Positions 27,781 through 36,896 are shown, counted from the stretch's first letter. The stretch is 64,000 nt of DNA from an uncultured Bacteroidales bacterium (GCA_937899245.1 CALDKB010000042.1:1-64000); one strand, 5' to 3'. The notes: generated by a model not told the origin, from the letters alone. Numbers and translations are program-made.

Positions 27781-29658
27781 ATGATTGAAAATTACGATGT
27801 TATCGTAGTAGGAGCGGGGCACGCCGGCTGTGAAGCCGCTGCTGCTGCCGCTAATATGGGCAGCAAGGTGCTTCTGGTAACTATCGACATGAACAAAATT
27901 GCACAGATGTCATGCAATCCAGCTATGGGAGGTGTGGCAAAAGGTCAGATAGTTAGAGAGATTGACGCCCTTGGCGGACTGTCTGGAATTGTTACAGACA
28001 AGGCAATGATTCAGTTCCGGATGCTAAATATGTCGAAAGGTCCGGCAATGTGGAGCCCACGTGCCCAATGCGACCGCATGGTTTTCAGTGCCGAATGGCG
28101 CCGCCAACTGGAAGCTATAAATAATGTTTCATTCTTACAAGATACTGTAAATAAAGTAATTATAGAAAATAATCGTGTCTGCGGTATTGAAACATATCTT
28201 GGAATTAAAGTTTATACTAAAGCTGTTATCCTTACAACAGGCACTTTCTTGAACGGCCTTATGCACATCGGCCACAGTCACTTCGAAGGTGGAAGAATTT
28301 CGGAACCTGCGGCTGTAGGATTAACACAAAATCTTGCAGAATATGGCTTCACTTACGACCGCATGAAAACTGGAACTCCTGTTAGAATCGACGGAAGGAC
28401 AATTAACTTCTCGGAACTGCAGGAGCAAAAGGGTGATGATGTGATTATTCCATTTTCTTACCTGCACAACTACAACCAACGCTTTCTGAATCAGCGTAGT
28501 TGCTATATAACTTACACTAGCGAGGAGGTACATGAAACTCTTCGTACAGGGCTAAAGGACTCACCTTTGTACGATGGAACAATAAAGAGTATAGGTCCGC
28601 GATATTGTCCAAGCATCGAAACTAAACTAATGACTTTCCCCGACAAGGATATGCACCAGCTTTTCCTTGAACCAGAAGGGGAGACCTCAGTTGAATTTTA
28701 CCTGAACGGCTTTTCATCATCGCTGCCAATAGATGTGCAGTATGATGCGCTTAGGAAAATAAAAGGACTTGAAAATGCAAAGATTTTCCGTCCTGGATAT
28801 GCAATAGAGTACGACTTTTTCCATCCTACTCAATTAAAAGCTACTTTAGAGACTAAACTAGTTGAAAATCTGTACTTTGCAGGACAAATTAATGGTACTA
28901 CAGGTTACGAGGAAGCTGCAGGACAAGGCATAATTGCCGGCATAAATGCACATTTGAAAATCAACGAAAAACCTGAATTTACCCTTAACCGTGACCAGGC
29001 TTACATAGGAGTTTTAATCGATGATCTTATCACAAAGGGAGTTGATGAACCATACAGAATGTTTACATCACGCGCCGAATTCAGAATTTTGTTGCGTCAG
29101 GATAACAGCGATGTTCGTTTGACAGAACTTTCACACAACATAGGTCTTGCAACAGACGAAAGATTAAAAGTTTTTGAAGGTAAGATTGCTAAACGCGACC
29201 AACTGATTGAATTCTGCAACAATCAGAGCTGCAAGCCCGAAAATATCAACGTAATGCTTTCTGAATTAGGAAGTTCAGAACTAAAACAAAGCATAAAGAT
29301 GAATAATATCATTACTCGTCCACAAGTAAAAATAAATGATTTATGCAAGTATGACAAGAATCTGGATGAACTAGTTTTTAGTTTTGGCGAAAAGAAAGAG
29401 GAGATAGTTGATGCTGCAGAAATACTTATCAAATATTCAGGTTATATTGAACGCGAAAAGCTAATTGCAGACAAACTAAAGCGTCTTGAGAATATCGTGA
29501 TAGAAGGCAAGATTAATTATGCGGAAGTTAATTCTCTTTCGACAGAAGCACGACAGAAACTTATAAAGATCAACCCGCATACTATAGGTCAAGCATCGCG
29601 AATAAGCGGTGTTTCACCATCCGACATAAGTGTTTTATTAGTATTAATGGGAAGATAA
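27781..29658 (+). CDS. mnmG: tRNA uridine-34 carboxymethylaminomethyl synthase subunit MnmG (GidA)
   Basis: 625 residues. The FAD-binding GAGHAG is at 11-16. The conserved SCNPAMGGVAKGQIVREIDALGG, the FRPGYAIEYDF block and the C-terminal helical domain (EARQKLIKINPHTIGQASRISGVSP) are all intact. With MnmE it modifies U34 of several tRNAs. A -7 box TACCTTTG is at 27738-27745. In many bacteria this gene lies near the replication origin, as its old name gidA reflects, and parS sites are close by here. Confidence 0.97.
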   Translation: MIENYDVIVVGAGHAGCEAAAAAANMGSKVLLVTIDMNKIAQMSCNPAMGGVAKGQIVREIDALGGLSGIVTDKAMIQFRMLNMSKGPAMWSPRAQCDRMVFSAEWRRQLEAINNVSFLQDTVNKVIIENNRVCGIETYLGIKVYTKAVILTTGTFLNGLMHIGHSHFEGGRISEPAAVGLTQNLAEYGFTYDRMKTGTPVRIDGRTINFSELQEQKGDDVIIPFSYLHNYNQRFLNQRSCYITYTSEEVHETLRTGLKDSPLYDGTIKSIGPRYCPSIETKLMTFPDKDMHQLFLEPEGETSVEFYLNGFSSSLPIDVQYDALRKIKGLENAKIFRPGYAIEYDFFHPTQLKATLETKLVENLYFAGQINGTTGYEEAAGQGIIAGINAHLKINEKPEFTLNRDQAYIGVLIDDLITKGVDEPYRMFTSRAEFRILLRQDNSDVRLTELSHNIGLATDERLKVFEGKIAKRDQLIEFCNNQSCKPENINVMLSELGSSELKQSIKMNNIITRPQVKINDLCKYDKNLDELVFSFGEKKEEIVDAAEILIKYSGYIEREKLIADKLKRLENIVIEGKINYAEVNSLSTEARQKLIKINPHTIGQASRISGVSPSDISVLLVLMGR

Positions 29659-29666
29659 AAGATTTG

Positions 29667-29700
29667 CTGGCTGAGCGGTTGACGAAGCCAGAACATTTTT
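29667..29700 (+). terminator. Probable mnmG terminator
   Basis: Arms CTGGCT (29667-29672) and AGCCAG (29686-29691) followed by AACATTTTT, 8 bp past the mnmG stop. Confidence 0.55.
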
Positions 29701-29713
29701 AACAATTAAGCTA

Positions 29714-29733
29714 CCCTTCGACTCCGCTCAGGG
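29714..29733. repeat. REP-like GC-rich imperfect palindrome
   Basis: CCCTTCGACTCCGCTCAGGG is an imperfect palindrome of the short extragenic repeat type common in bacterial genomes. It lies between the mnmG terminator and the first parS-like site. Only one copy is visible here. Confidence 0.4.
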
Positions 29734-29751
29734 TGCAAAAATTAACAATAA

Positions 29752-29767
29752 TGTTTCACATGAAACA
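29752..29767. other. parS-like centromere site 1 (one mismatch)
   Basis: TGTTTCACATGAAACA differs from the ParB-binding consensus TGTTTCACGTGAAACA only at position 9. It lies 19 bp before ade, in a gap without other function. Confidence 0.8.
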
Positions 29768-29785
29768 ATAAACAACATCAAGATA

Positions 29786-31414
29786 ATGAGAAAGATAGAA
29801 GGCAAAATCGTAGACCTTTTCGAAAGAAAAATTTTTAAAGGTGAAATTACTATCGATGGAGAAAGAATTATTAGCATTACTCCAAAAGAAACAAAAAGTG
29901 AAGTATACATACTTCCAGGACTTATAGATTCACACATACATATTGAAAGTACCATGATGATTCCAAGCGAATTCGCAAAAGTAGCTGTAAAAAATGGTAC
30001 CATTGGTGTAGTAACCGACCCACATGAAATTGCAAATGTACTAGGAGAAAAAGGCATAGATTTCATGATAAAGAACTCTGAATCAACACCTTTAAAAGCT
30101 TTTTATTGTGTTCCTTCATGTGTTCCAGCTACTAGTTTTGAAACATCAGGCGCGACTCTGGATGCTGAAAAAATTGACCATATTTTTTCAAAACATGGTC
30201 TGAAAGTGTTAGGAGAAATGATGAACTATCCAGGTGTTATCTTCAATGATGAAGAAGTAATAAAGAAAATTGAAGTTGCAAAGAAATATGGCGCTGTTAT
30301 TGACGGGCATGCACCACAAGTTACCGGTGAGAATCTAAAGAAATATCATGATGCAGGAATTAGCACCGATCACGAATGCACGAATATTGATGAAGCAATC
30401 GAAAAAATAAATCTTGGAATGAAGATTCTCATCCGTGAAGGTTCGGCGGCACAAAATTTTGAAGCTTTATACCCACTAATTTCTAAATTCAATAAATCAG
30501 TAATGCTTTCAACGGATGATTCACATCCCGATGATTTATCAAAATTCGGACATATAAACAAAATATTAAAAATGGGTATTAAGCAGAACATTGACATTTT
30601 TAATCTTCTTACTGCTGCCTGCTTAAATCCTGTTTTGCATTACGACTTGCCAGTTGGACTTCTCAGGGAAAAAGATTTTGCAGATATGATTATTGTTGAT
30701 GATTTAAAATCATTCAATATTCTTGAAACTATTATCAATGGAAATACAGTATACTCCGACGGAAGAATTCTTTTTGAAAGCAAAAAGGTAAATCCAATAA
30801 ATAACTTTAAGGCAGAGAAAATTTCAACTTCAGATATTAAGCTTCTACCAAAATCAAATAAGATAAAAGTGATTGAAATAGTAGAAAACGAACTCATCAC
30901 AAACAGTCTGGTCGAGAAGGCAAATATTGTTGATAATAATATTATATCTGACACTAGCCGTGATATTTTAAAGATAGTAGTTTTGAACAGATATGAAGAG
31001 CACGCAAAACCACAAGTTGGATTCATAAAGGGTTTTGGTATTAAGGAAGGAGCAATTGCAACATCGATAGCACACGACAGTCACAATGTAATAGCTGTTG
31101 GTGCAACGGACAATGATATAGTAAATGCCATTAACGAAGTTGTAGATAATAAAGGTGGAATGTGCTATGTAAAAGGTTTGGACTATTATACCTTGCCACT
31201 TGAATTCGGTGGGTTAATGACTCAGCAGAATTGTGAAACAGTTGGCAATATTTACAAGCAGATAAATCATGCCGTCAAGAGTAACGGCTGTTGTTTAAAA
31301 GCTCCATTCATGACACTTTCATTTATGTCGCTTTTAGTTATTCCAAGTTTAAAGTTAGGAGACAAAGGATTATTTGACGTAACAAAGTTCAGTATGACTG
31401 ATCTATTTGCATAA
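29786..31414 (+). CDS. ade: Adenine deaminase
   Basis: 542 residues of the amidohydrolase superfamily, Ade/YerA type. The metal-binding DSHIHIEST is near residue 50, VVTDPHEIANVLG follows, and the C-terminal family blocks HDSHNVIAVGATDNDI and GLDYYTLPLEFGGLM are present. It converts adenine to hypoxanthine for purine salvage and could feed, in reverse sense, the PunA pathway. Its coding sequence is more AT-rich than neighbouring mnmG by eye. It is bracketed by parS sites. Confidence 0.94.
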   Translation: MRKIEGKIVDLFERKIFKGEITIDGERIISITPKETKSEVYILPGLIDSHIHIESTMMIPSEFAKVAVKNGTIGVVTDPHEIANVLGEKGIDFMIKNSESTPLKAFYCVPSCVPATSFETSGATLDAEKIDHIFSKHGLKVLGEMMNYPGVIFNDEEVIKKIEVAKKYGAVIDGHAPQVTGENLKKYHDAGISTDHECTNIDEAIEKINLGMKILIREGSAAQNFEALYPLISKFNKSVMLSTDDSHPDDLSKFGHINKILKMGIKQNIDIFNLLTAACLNPVLHYDLPVGLLREKDFADMIIVDDLKSFNILETIINGNTVYSDGRILFESKKVNPINNFKAEKISTSDIKLLPKSNKIKVIEIVENELITNSLVEKANIVDNNIISDTSRDILKIVVLNRYEEHAKPQVGFIKGFGIKEGAIATSIAHDSHNVIAVGATDNDIVNAINEVVDNKGGMCYVKGLDYYTLPLEFGGLMTQQNCETVGNIYKQINHAVKSNGCCLKAPFMTLSFMSLLVIPSLKLGDKGLFDVTKFSMTDLFA

Positions 31415-31421
31415 CAGTTAT

Positions 31422-31437
31422 TGTTTCACGTGAAACA
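31422..31437. other. parS centromere site 2 (perfect)
   Basis: TGTTTCACGTGAAACA is an exact match to the 16-bp palindromic parS consensus bound by ParB (established in Bacillus subtilis and conserved across bacteria). It lies 8 bp after the ade stop codon. Confidence 0.92.
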
Positions 31438-31518
31438 ATACATAAATTATTGATTTAAAACTTACTACAAATACAGATTAGATAATATTAATTAATAATC
31501 TAATCTTATAATCATCAT

Positions 31519-31534
31519 TGTTTCACATGAAACA
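31519..31534. other. parS-like centromere site 3 (one mismatch)
   Basis: TGTTTCACATGAAACA is the same variant as site 1, 82 bp after the perfect site and 44 bp before dtd. Confidence 0.8.
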
Positions 31535-31577
31535 TTATATAACTATTTATAAATCAAAATTTTAAATTATAAAAATA

Positions 31578-32030
31578 ATGAAAATTTTAATTCAACGGGT
31601 AAAACATTCGAAATGCACCGTCGATGGAAAAGAAATATCAAAAATAGGGCAAGGAATATTAGTATTCGTTGGAATAACAGAAGGAGACACAGACAATGAT
31701 ATAGAATGGCTCACAAACAAAATGGTTAATCTTAGAATTTTCAACGATGAAGATGAAGTAATGAATAAATCTGTCCTTGAAATTGATGGTGAAATAATGA
31801 TTATCAGCCAATTTACATTACATGCAAGGACAAAAAAGGGTAATCGTCCATCGTATGTTGACGCAGCAAAACCAGAAATTTCAGAACCTCTATACCAAAA
31901 TTTCATTAAAGCTACAAATCTACTTACAGGCAAAACATCTGCAACTGGAATATTCGGAGCCGATATGAAAATAGAACTATTGAACGATGGACCTGTTACA
32001 ATAATTATTGATTCAAAAAATAGAATGTAA
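31578..32030 (+). CDS. dtd: D-aminoacyl-tRNA deacylase
   Basis: 150 residues, full length. The two signature segments are IISQFTLHARTKKGNRPSY (with the SQFTL motif) and the C-terminal NDGPVTIIID (GPVT motif), which form the active site across the dimer. It hydrolyses D-amino acids, and glycine from tRNA-Ala, from mischarged tRNAs. It lies between the parS cluster and the bidirectional terminator at 32046-32113. Confidence 0.96.
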   Translation: MKILIQRVKHSKCTVDGKEISKIGQGILVFVGITEGDTDNDIEWLTNKMVNLRIFNDEDEVMNKSVLEIDGEIMIISQFTLHARTKKGNRPSYVDAAKPEISEPLYQNFIKATNLLTGKTSATGIFGADMKIELLNDGPVTIIIDSKNRM

Positions 32031-32045
32031 CACAAATTAGTAAAT

Positions 32046-32113
32046 AAAAAATGCTCCCATTTTTACAGATTCTGAATCAAGTTCAGAATGACGAAAATGG
32101 GAGCATTTTTTTT
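32046..32113. terminator. Bidirectional terminator with shared core repeat, copy B
   Basis: Arms AAAATGCTCCCATTTT and AAAATGGGAGCATTTT (about 32048-32064 and 32094-32109) with A/T tracts on both sides, between the convergent genes dtd and the CdsB-like gene. The inner core tgaatcaagttcagaatgac (32073-32092) matches copy A in 19 of 20 bases. Confidence 0.85.
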
Positions 32114-32121
32114 ATTATAAA

Positions 32122-33405
32122 TTACTTCTTAGATGTCATTATATCAAGAACATAATGGTCTGTTTCGTTCATTCCAGATGTGCCTATTACTGTTAGATTC
32201 TTAATGCATATATCAACATCGTCGTCAATAATTCCTTCAACACACGATACACAATGGTTTTCCATTGCTAGCATTGAAGAAAATGCAGCAGATGTAATTC
32301 CTGTTGCTATCTTCAACGAACAACTTGGCTTAGCACCGTCGCAAATCATTCCGGTAATGTTTGCTATCATGTTCTTTACAGAATAACAAATCTGCTCGTA
32401 TGTTCCACCCATCAAATATGTAATGCCACAACTTGAACCGGTAGAAGCAACTACACATCCACACAATGCAGATAAACGTCCAAGACTCTGCTTAATGTAA
32501 ATAGAAGTCAAATTACTTAAAATCAATGCACGAATAAGTTTTTCTTCCGATTGTTGAGTGTCGCGTGCATATATGCAAACAGGAACTGTTGTAGCAATAC
32601 CTTGGTTTCCACTGCCAGAATTACTCATTACCGGACTTGTACAACCAGCCATTCGGGCATCACAAGCTGCAGAAGTAAATGAAATGATATCCTTTAGAAT
32701 ACCATTGCCAAACATATCATCATGAGTATGAGTGTGCAAAATCTTGCCCAATGCATGACCATAATTTTTTTCAAACGACTCATTTGCAATAGACAAATTC
32801 ATGTTGCCTGCTTCCTTGATGAAGGAAATTTCATCCAACGGAGCTGTAGTTGCAAAATCATAAACCTTGCGCATGGTCAAGCTTGAAGAACTAGAAGATA
32901 AATCAGATTGTGAATCAATTTTCTTATCTAGAATAACATCATTATTACGCGATATGAAAATAAAATTGGTATGACCGCCGGAAATAATAGCCTTAGCCGA
33001 ATCATTTCCAGAATATGTTATGGCCTCGATATACAACTTTTCAGTTATATTAAGCTTTCGCGAAATAGAAATACACTTATTTTCTATCATCTTCTTGCCA
33101 GCAGAAATACTATCAGCATTAACATCCTTGAGAACTTCAAGATTGTATTCCGATTTACCAATCAAAGCACCCAAAGCAATCGCAATAGGAAGACCTATCA
33201 TTCCTGTGCCTGGAATACCTACACCCATAGCATTCTTTAAGATATTTGCACTCAGCAAAATTTCAATTCGTTCAGGAACGACACCCAAAGTTTCCTTCGA
33301 CTTTGCTACTGCCAATGCTACTGCAACCGGTTCAGTACATCCAACTGCTGGAACTACTTCTTTTTTGATAAGAGCAATAATTCTTGATCTTTCTTCAAAT
33401 TCCAT
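32122..33405 (-). CDS. CdsB/YhaM family [4Fe-4S] L-cysteine desulfidase-like enzyme
   Basis: 427 residues from the ATG at 33405 (MEFEERSRI); the longer open frame to 33507 is excluded by a -7 box TAACTTTG (complement of 33426-33433). Signature blocks are VGCTEPVAVALAVAK, GNDSAKAIISGGHTN, MAGCTSPVMSNSGSGNQG and the cysteines of CGCVVASTG and MICDGAKPSC that should hold the cluster. The family is related to the serine dehydratase alpha domain; members cleave L-cysteine to pyruvate, sulfide and ammonia. An L-serine dehydratase gene is 600 bp away, suggesting linked Ser/Cys breakdown. Confidence 0.88.
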   Translation of the reverse strand: MEFEERSRIIALIKKEVVPAVGCTEPVAVALAVAKSKETLGVVPERIEILLSANILKNAMGVGIPGTGMIGLPIAIALGALIGKSEYNLEVLKDVNADSISAGKKMIENKCISISRKLNITEKLYIEAITYSGNDSAKAIISGGHTNFIFISRNNDVILDKKIDSQSDLSSSSSSLTMRKVYDFATTAPLDEISFIKEAGNMNLSIANESFEKNYGHALGKILHTHTHDDMFGNGILKDIISFTSAACDARMAGCTSPVMSNSGSGNQGIATTVPVCIYARDTQQSEEKLIRALILSNLTSIYIKQSLGRLSALCGCVVASTGSSCGITYLMGGTYEQICYSVKNMIANITGMICDGAKPSCSLKIATGITSAAFSSMLAMENHCVSCVEGIIDDDVDICIKNLTVIGTSGMNETDHYVLDIMTSKK

Positions 33406-33542
33406 AAAAATAAATTTTTGATTTGCAAAGTTAAGAATAATAGATGGCTTATAAAAAACTTTAAGTAAAGTTTGTAACGAAAAAAAAGCTACCAAAAAAT
33501 TGTACACTCTTGTTTAGTTATAACTAGGCAGAGTAAAAGAAC

Positions 33543-33761
33543 CTAATCATTTTTATAAATTATCTTTGTTCCTTTAATACTGCCGGCAGTGTAAAGCTGA
33601 ATATTACTTTCATTTTTCAGTAATTCCGCTAACTTTTCTATATCTTTCGACAGAATATCATCAGAACTAATATTTATGACTTCATCGGCAATATCTCCAT
33701 CAAAAAAAACAGGCGTTTTAATACGTTGCGAAACCGTGTTTACAAAATCGACAACAGTCAT
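33543..33761 (-). CDS. Small hypothetical protein
   Basis: 72 residues, acidic N-terminal half and a basic end (GSIKGTKIIYKND). No family recognised. It begins with ATG at 33761 immediately after a Cys-rich lipoprotein-like remnant, and ends 36 bp before the region upstream of the CdsB-like gene. Codon content is like neighbouring genes, but it is short and could be a chance frame. Confidence 0.4.
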   Translation of the reverse strand: MTVVDFVNTVSQRIKTPVFFDGDIADEVINISSDDILSKDIEKLAELLKNESNIQLYTAGSIKGTKIIYKND

Positions 33762-33889
33762 TTAGGCATTGAATTATCCTTTTTGCAATTTTCGGATTGT
33801 TACAATTAGAAGAACTACAACATTCACAAGAAGTTGTAATGAATAATAAAGCAATTATTGATGCCAAAATTGCTACAAAAATTTTTCAT
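33713..33889 (-). pseudogene. Probable remnant of a small lipoprotein (frameshift near start)
   Basis: In one frame a clear lipoprotein signal is seen: KIFVAILASIIALLFITTSC followed by ECCSSSNCNN. Its natural ATG (33889) is out of frame by one base; removing one A from the A5 run (complement of 33882-33886) joins the ATG to the signal exactly. The frame then runs on to a TAA inside the next gene. It is either a frameshifted gene or a sequencing error. The lipobox is convincing, the extent is not. Confidence 0.4.
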
Positions 33890-34038
33890 ATTCATAAATT
33901 TTAAATGACTAACACAGGTAAAGATAAGGTTTTTGAAAATATATGGCAAACGGTTAGTTTAAAGTTGAAAAATAAATTGTTCAAATACTACATAATATCA
34001 ATCTCGTAATTAGATTTGCATAAAAATAATGTACTAAT

Positions 34039-36204
34039 ATGAAAAGCATAAAAGAATTAATGCCTCTGATATATTTCGAGGTAATGGACAAGGAAGATTT
34101 CGCAGAACACGAAACTTATCTAAATAAAATTATCGATCCTAAAAATCACACTAAAATATTCAAGCAAAAAGGTGATATTGAAGAATTTATTTTCTACAAT
34201 TTTGACCTGAAAAGACTAAAAAATAAAATTTTGAAAGTGGTTACTGGCACAAAAAATAATGTGCTGATGTACAGAATTTTTCCTAGTAAAGTTCAAGACT
34301 TTATCCTAGTGTCGTTCTACGAGGATCTGGAACACAGCTCGAGAAAAAACGAATTCAATATTCCAGCAAATGAAGATTTTATAAAAATATTTATCGACAA
34401 GAACAATAAGATTGTAAAGAACGTTGATGTTAAATATGAATTCAACCAGAGCAGAAAAAATACAACCATATTGCTTAAATGTGTCAATATATCGCATAAT
34501 ACACTAATTTCAAATATCTTTGAAACCATTGAACGTCATGAACTTAACACCGACTATATAGAATTATGGCAGGTTAAGAAATCAGACAAGAAAATAGACG
34601 TTTATTATGAAATTTCAATTGAAGTAAATTCAATCCTACCGGAGGAAGAAATACTTTCACTTAAGGACGACTTCGAACGCTACATTCAATGCTACATAAA
34701 GCCAATGAGCATATTCGATCTTGTTGGTCCGGCAATGGTTGGACCGTCGAGTTCGCATACCGCAGGCGCAAATAGGATAGGACAAATTGCAAGAAATATA
34801 ATTTGTGCTGTAGAACAGTCGGGCGAAAAAATAGAAACAGTAGAAGTTAAACTTATTGGTTCATTCCGCGATACAGGTGTAGGACATAAAACACCTTCTG
34901 CTCTTGGCGGTGGACTTTGTGGTTACGTTACCGATGATCCAAGAATGATTGAAGCCGGAAATCCTGAATCATTATGCAAGAACGGAATTAAATTCATCAA
35001 CAGCACAGCTAAATTCAATGGTTATAAGAAAGGTTCTGCGGAAGACGATGCTAAATATGCAGACCAAAAAAATGCAAACATTGCAGAAGTTATTTTCAAA
35101 ACCGATAAAGGCACTCATTGCGTAACTGGTTTCTCTATAGGTGCTGGTAATGTTGAAATAAGATTCTACGACGGAATGCTTGACTTTGCTCTCGACGGAA
35201 AGATTGATACTGTTCTTAATAACGGCAAAATTGAAAAGTGTAACGATAAGAATGTAAACTTTCCTAAGATTGCAAAAATATACAACGAAAATTCAACTTC
35301 CGAACTTCCTATGATGCCTTTCCATACATTCGAGGAACTTATAGAATATGTCAATGAGGAAAAGATTAACATAATAGATTTGATTCTCGATATTGAAAGA
35401 AAGCTTCAGAACACCGATAAAAAACAAGTTTATGACAAGATGCGTAGCTATTGGAACATCATGCAGCAATCGGTTGATAACGGTATCAGGAGCAATGAAC
35501 TTTCGTTGCTCAAACTAACCGGAAAGGACTCAGGAAATATTAACAAATACCGACTTAGCAACAAGATGTTCGACAATATCTATGGAAAGGCTGTTGCATA
35601 TGCAGTAGCAGTAAATGAAATAAATGCTAAGTCGGGTGTAATTATAGCCTGCCCAACAGCTGGTTCATGCGGTATTCTACCAGGGGTACTGAAAGCATAC
35701 AATGAAATTCACCAGCCAGAAGAAGACAAAATATTGGAATCACTGATGATTGCCGGATTCTTCGGAATGATATTGTTTGGTGATGTTTCGACAGCAGGAG
35801 CAGATTATGGATGCCAGGCAGAAATTGGTTCGGCCGCAGCAATGGCAGCATCGGCACTCGTATATCTAGAAGGCGGCGACGTAGAACAAATGATTGAAGG
35901 TTTCACAATAGCAATAAAGAACGCTCTTGGACTTATCTGCGATCCAATTGCAGGACTTGTAGAAGTACCTTGCGTAAAACGTAACGGAATCTATTCTTCA
36001 CACGCTATTAGCGCAGCTCTTATGGCGCTAAGCGGAGTAAAATCATTCGTATCGCCTGACGAAGTGGTACTAACTATGCGTGAAGTTGGCGACCGGCTGA
36101 ATGTAGACTATAAGGAAACAGGAAAGGCAGGACTCGCTAAAACTCGCGACGGAAAGGAAGTTGAGAAAAATTTCGCCAATGAAGTTAAAAAATTCTTTAA
36201 CTAA
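34039..36204 (+). CDS. sdaA: L-serine ammonia-lyase with ~225-residue N-terminal extension
   Basis: 721 residues. Residues ~227-400 are the serine dehydratase beta domain (SIFDLVGPAMVGPSSSHTAGANRIG). Residues ~440-720 are the alpha domain with the three cluster cysteines in the contexts TAGSCGILPG, DYGCQAEIG and VEVPCVKRN. The usual fused enzyme is about 400-460 residues; here the first ~225 residues are extra. They show no motif I recognise, though about 140-225 has a beta-alpha-beta pattern that might be ACT-like. It converts L-serine to pyruvate and ammonia with an oxygen-sensitive [4Fe-4S] cluster. A -7 box TAGATTTG is at 34011-34018. Confidence 0.9.
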   Translation: MKSIKELMPLIYFEVMDKEDFAEHETYLNKIIDPKNHTKIFKQKGDIEEFIFYNFDLKRLKNKILKVVTGTKNNVLMYRIFPSKVQDFILVSFYEDLEHSSRKNEFNIPANEDFIKIFIDKNNKIVKNVDVKYEFNQSRKNTTILLKCVNISHNTLISNIFETIERHELNTDYIELWQVKKSDKKIDVYYEISIEVNSILPEEEILSLKDDFERYIQCYIKPMSIFDLVGPAMVGPSSSHTAGANRIGQIARNIICAVEQSGEKIETVEVKLIGSFRDTGVGHKTPSALGGGLCGYVTDDPRMIEAGNPESLCKNGIKFINSTAKFNGYKKGSAEDDAKYADQKNANIAEVIFKTDKGTHCVTGFSIGAGNVEIRFYDGMLDFALDGKIDTVLNNGKIEKCNDKNVNFPKIAKIYNENSTSELPMMPFHTFEELIEYVNEEKINIIDLILDIERKLQNTDKKQVYDKMRSYWNIMQQSVDNGIRSNELSLLKLTGKDSGNINKYRLSNKMFDNIYGKAVAYAVAVNEINAKSGVIIACPTAGSCGILPGVLKAYNEIHQPEEDKILESLMIAGFFGMILFGDVSTAGADYGCQAEIGSAAAMAASALVYLEGGDVEQMIEGFTIAIKNALGLICDPIAGLVEVPCVKRNGIYSSHAISAALMALSGVKSFVSPDEVVLTMREVGDRLNVDYKETGKAGLAKTRDGKEVEKNFANEVKKFFN

Positions 36205-36213
36205 CAGATTATA

Positions 36214-36253
36214 AATGAATTATCGCATTAGTCTTTAATTGCGATAATTCATT
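36214..36253 (+). terminator. Hairpin after sdaA
   Basis: Perfect 14-bp arms, AATGAATTATCGCA (36214-36227) and its complement (36240-36253), 9 bp past the stop codon. There is no strong T tract, so termination efficiency is uncertain. Confidence 0.6.
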
Positions 36254-36859
36254 ATATCAAAATTATAAACAGAGATAAAATTCACTTAATAAATTAAGTC
36301 TCACGTTCTTTGAAATTAACAAGTAGTTTTTATTAACTTTTAAAATATCATCGGTTAACTTGCTGAAACAAATAGCATTGAAAAAAGAACTTTTTCTTAA
36401 GTTGCTGAATGATAAAATAAAGTGAAATTAACAGCTGACAGTTTTATATGGTGATTTCTGTGAATAAAAATTATTATTTTTTTCTTGCATAATTGTAACG
36501 TTCTCGACTATATGAAAGTTCATTTTTTACAAGAAATTTTTGTGATTTTTTAATTCTTTATTTTCAACAGAAAAATGATGTTCTATTAACAGCTTCGCAG
36601 AAAAATAAACTTATCAATGAGAGCAGAAAAAATAGAATTTTCAACTAGGCAAAAATATTGATAAACAAACAAGTTGTTAAATATTGAACATCATAAAAAG
36701 CTTATTAAAATTATTTGCAAGAAAAAAATTCATCAACTTATCAACCTATTAACAAACATAAATAATAATCATTTAATTTTTTATTTATAAATTATATTCT
36801 TATTATTATTCTTGAATGAACGACTGAGAAAAATTCATTCATCCAGTTTTCAGAAAAGT
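36254..36859. other. Long AT-rich non-coding region, candidate replication origin
   Basis: About 600 bp without a supportable gene, the longest such stretch in the window besides the rRNA leader. It has many A/T tracts and several DnaA-box-like motifs, though none matches TTATCCACA exactly: TTTTCAACA (36561-36569), TTATCAATG (36611-36619), TTTTCAACT (36638-36646), TTATCAATA on the minus strand (36656-36664) and TTATCAACC (36738-36746). The nearest perfect parS is 4.8 kb away. An origin role is inference. Confidence 0.3.
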
Positions 36860-36867
36860 TATATTTG
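36860..36867 (+). promoter_or_regulatory. -7 box of birA
   Basis: TATATTTG, 30 bp before the ATG at 36897. It excludes the TTG at 36870 as start. Confidence 0.55.
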
Positions 36868-36896
36868 CATTGCTTTTAATAAATAAATTTAAAGAA

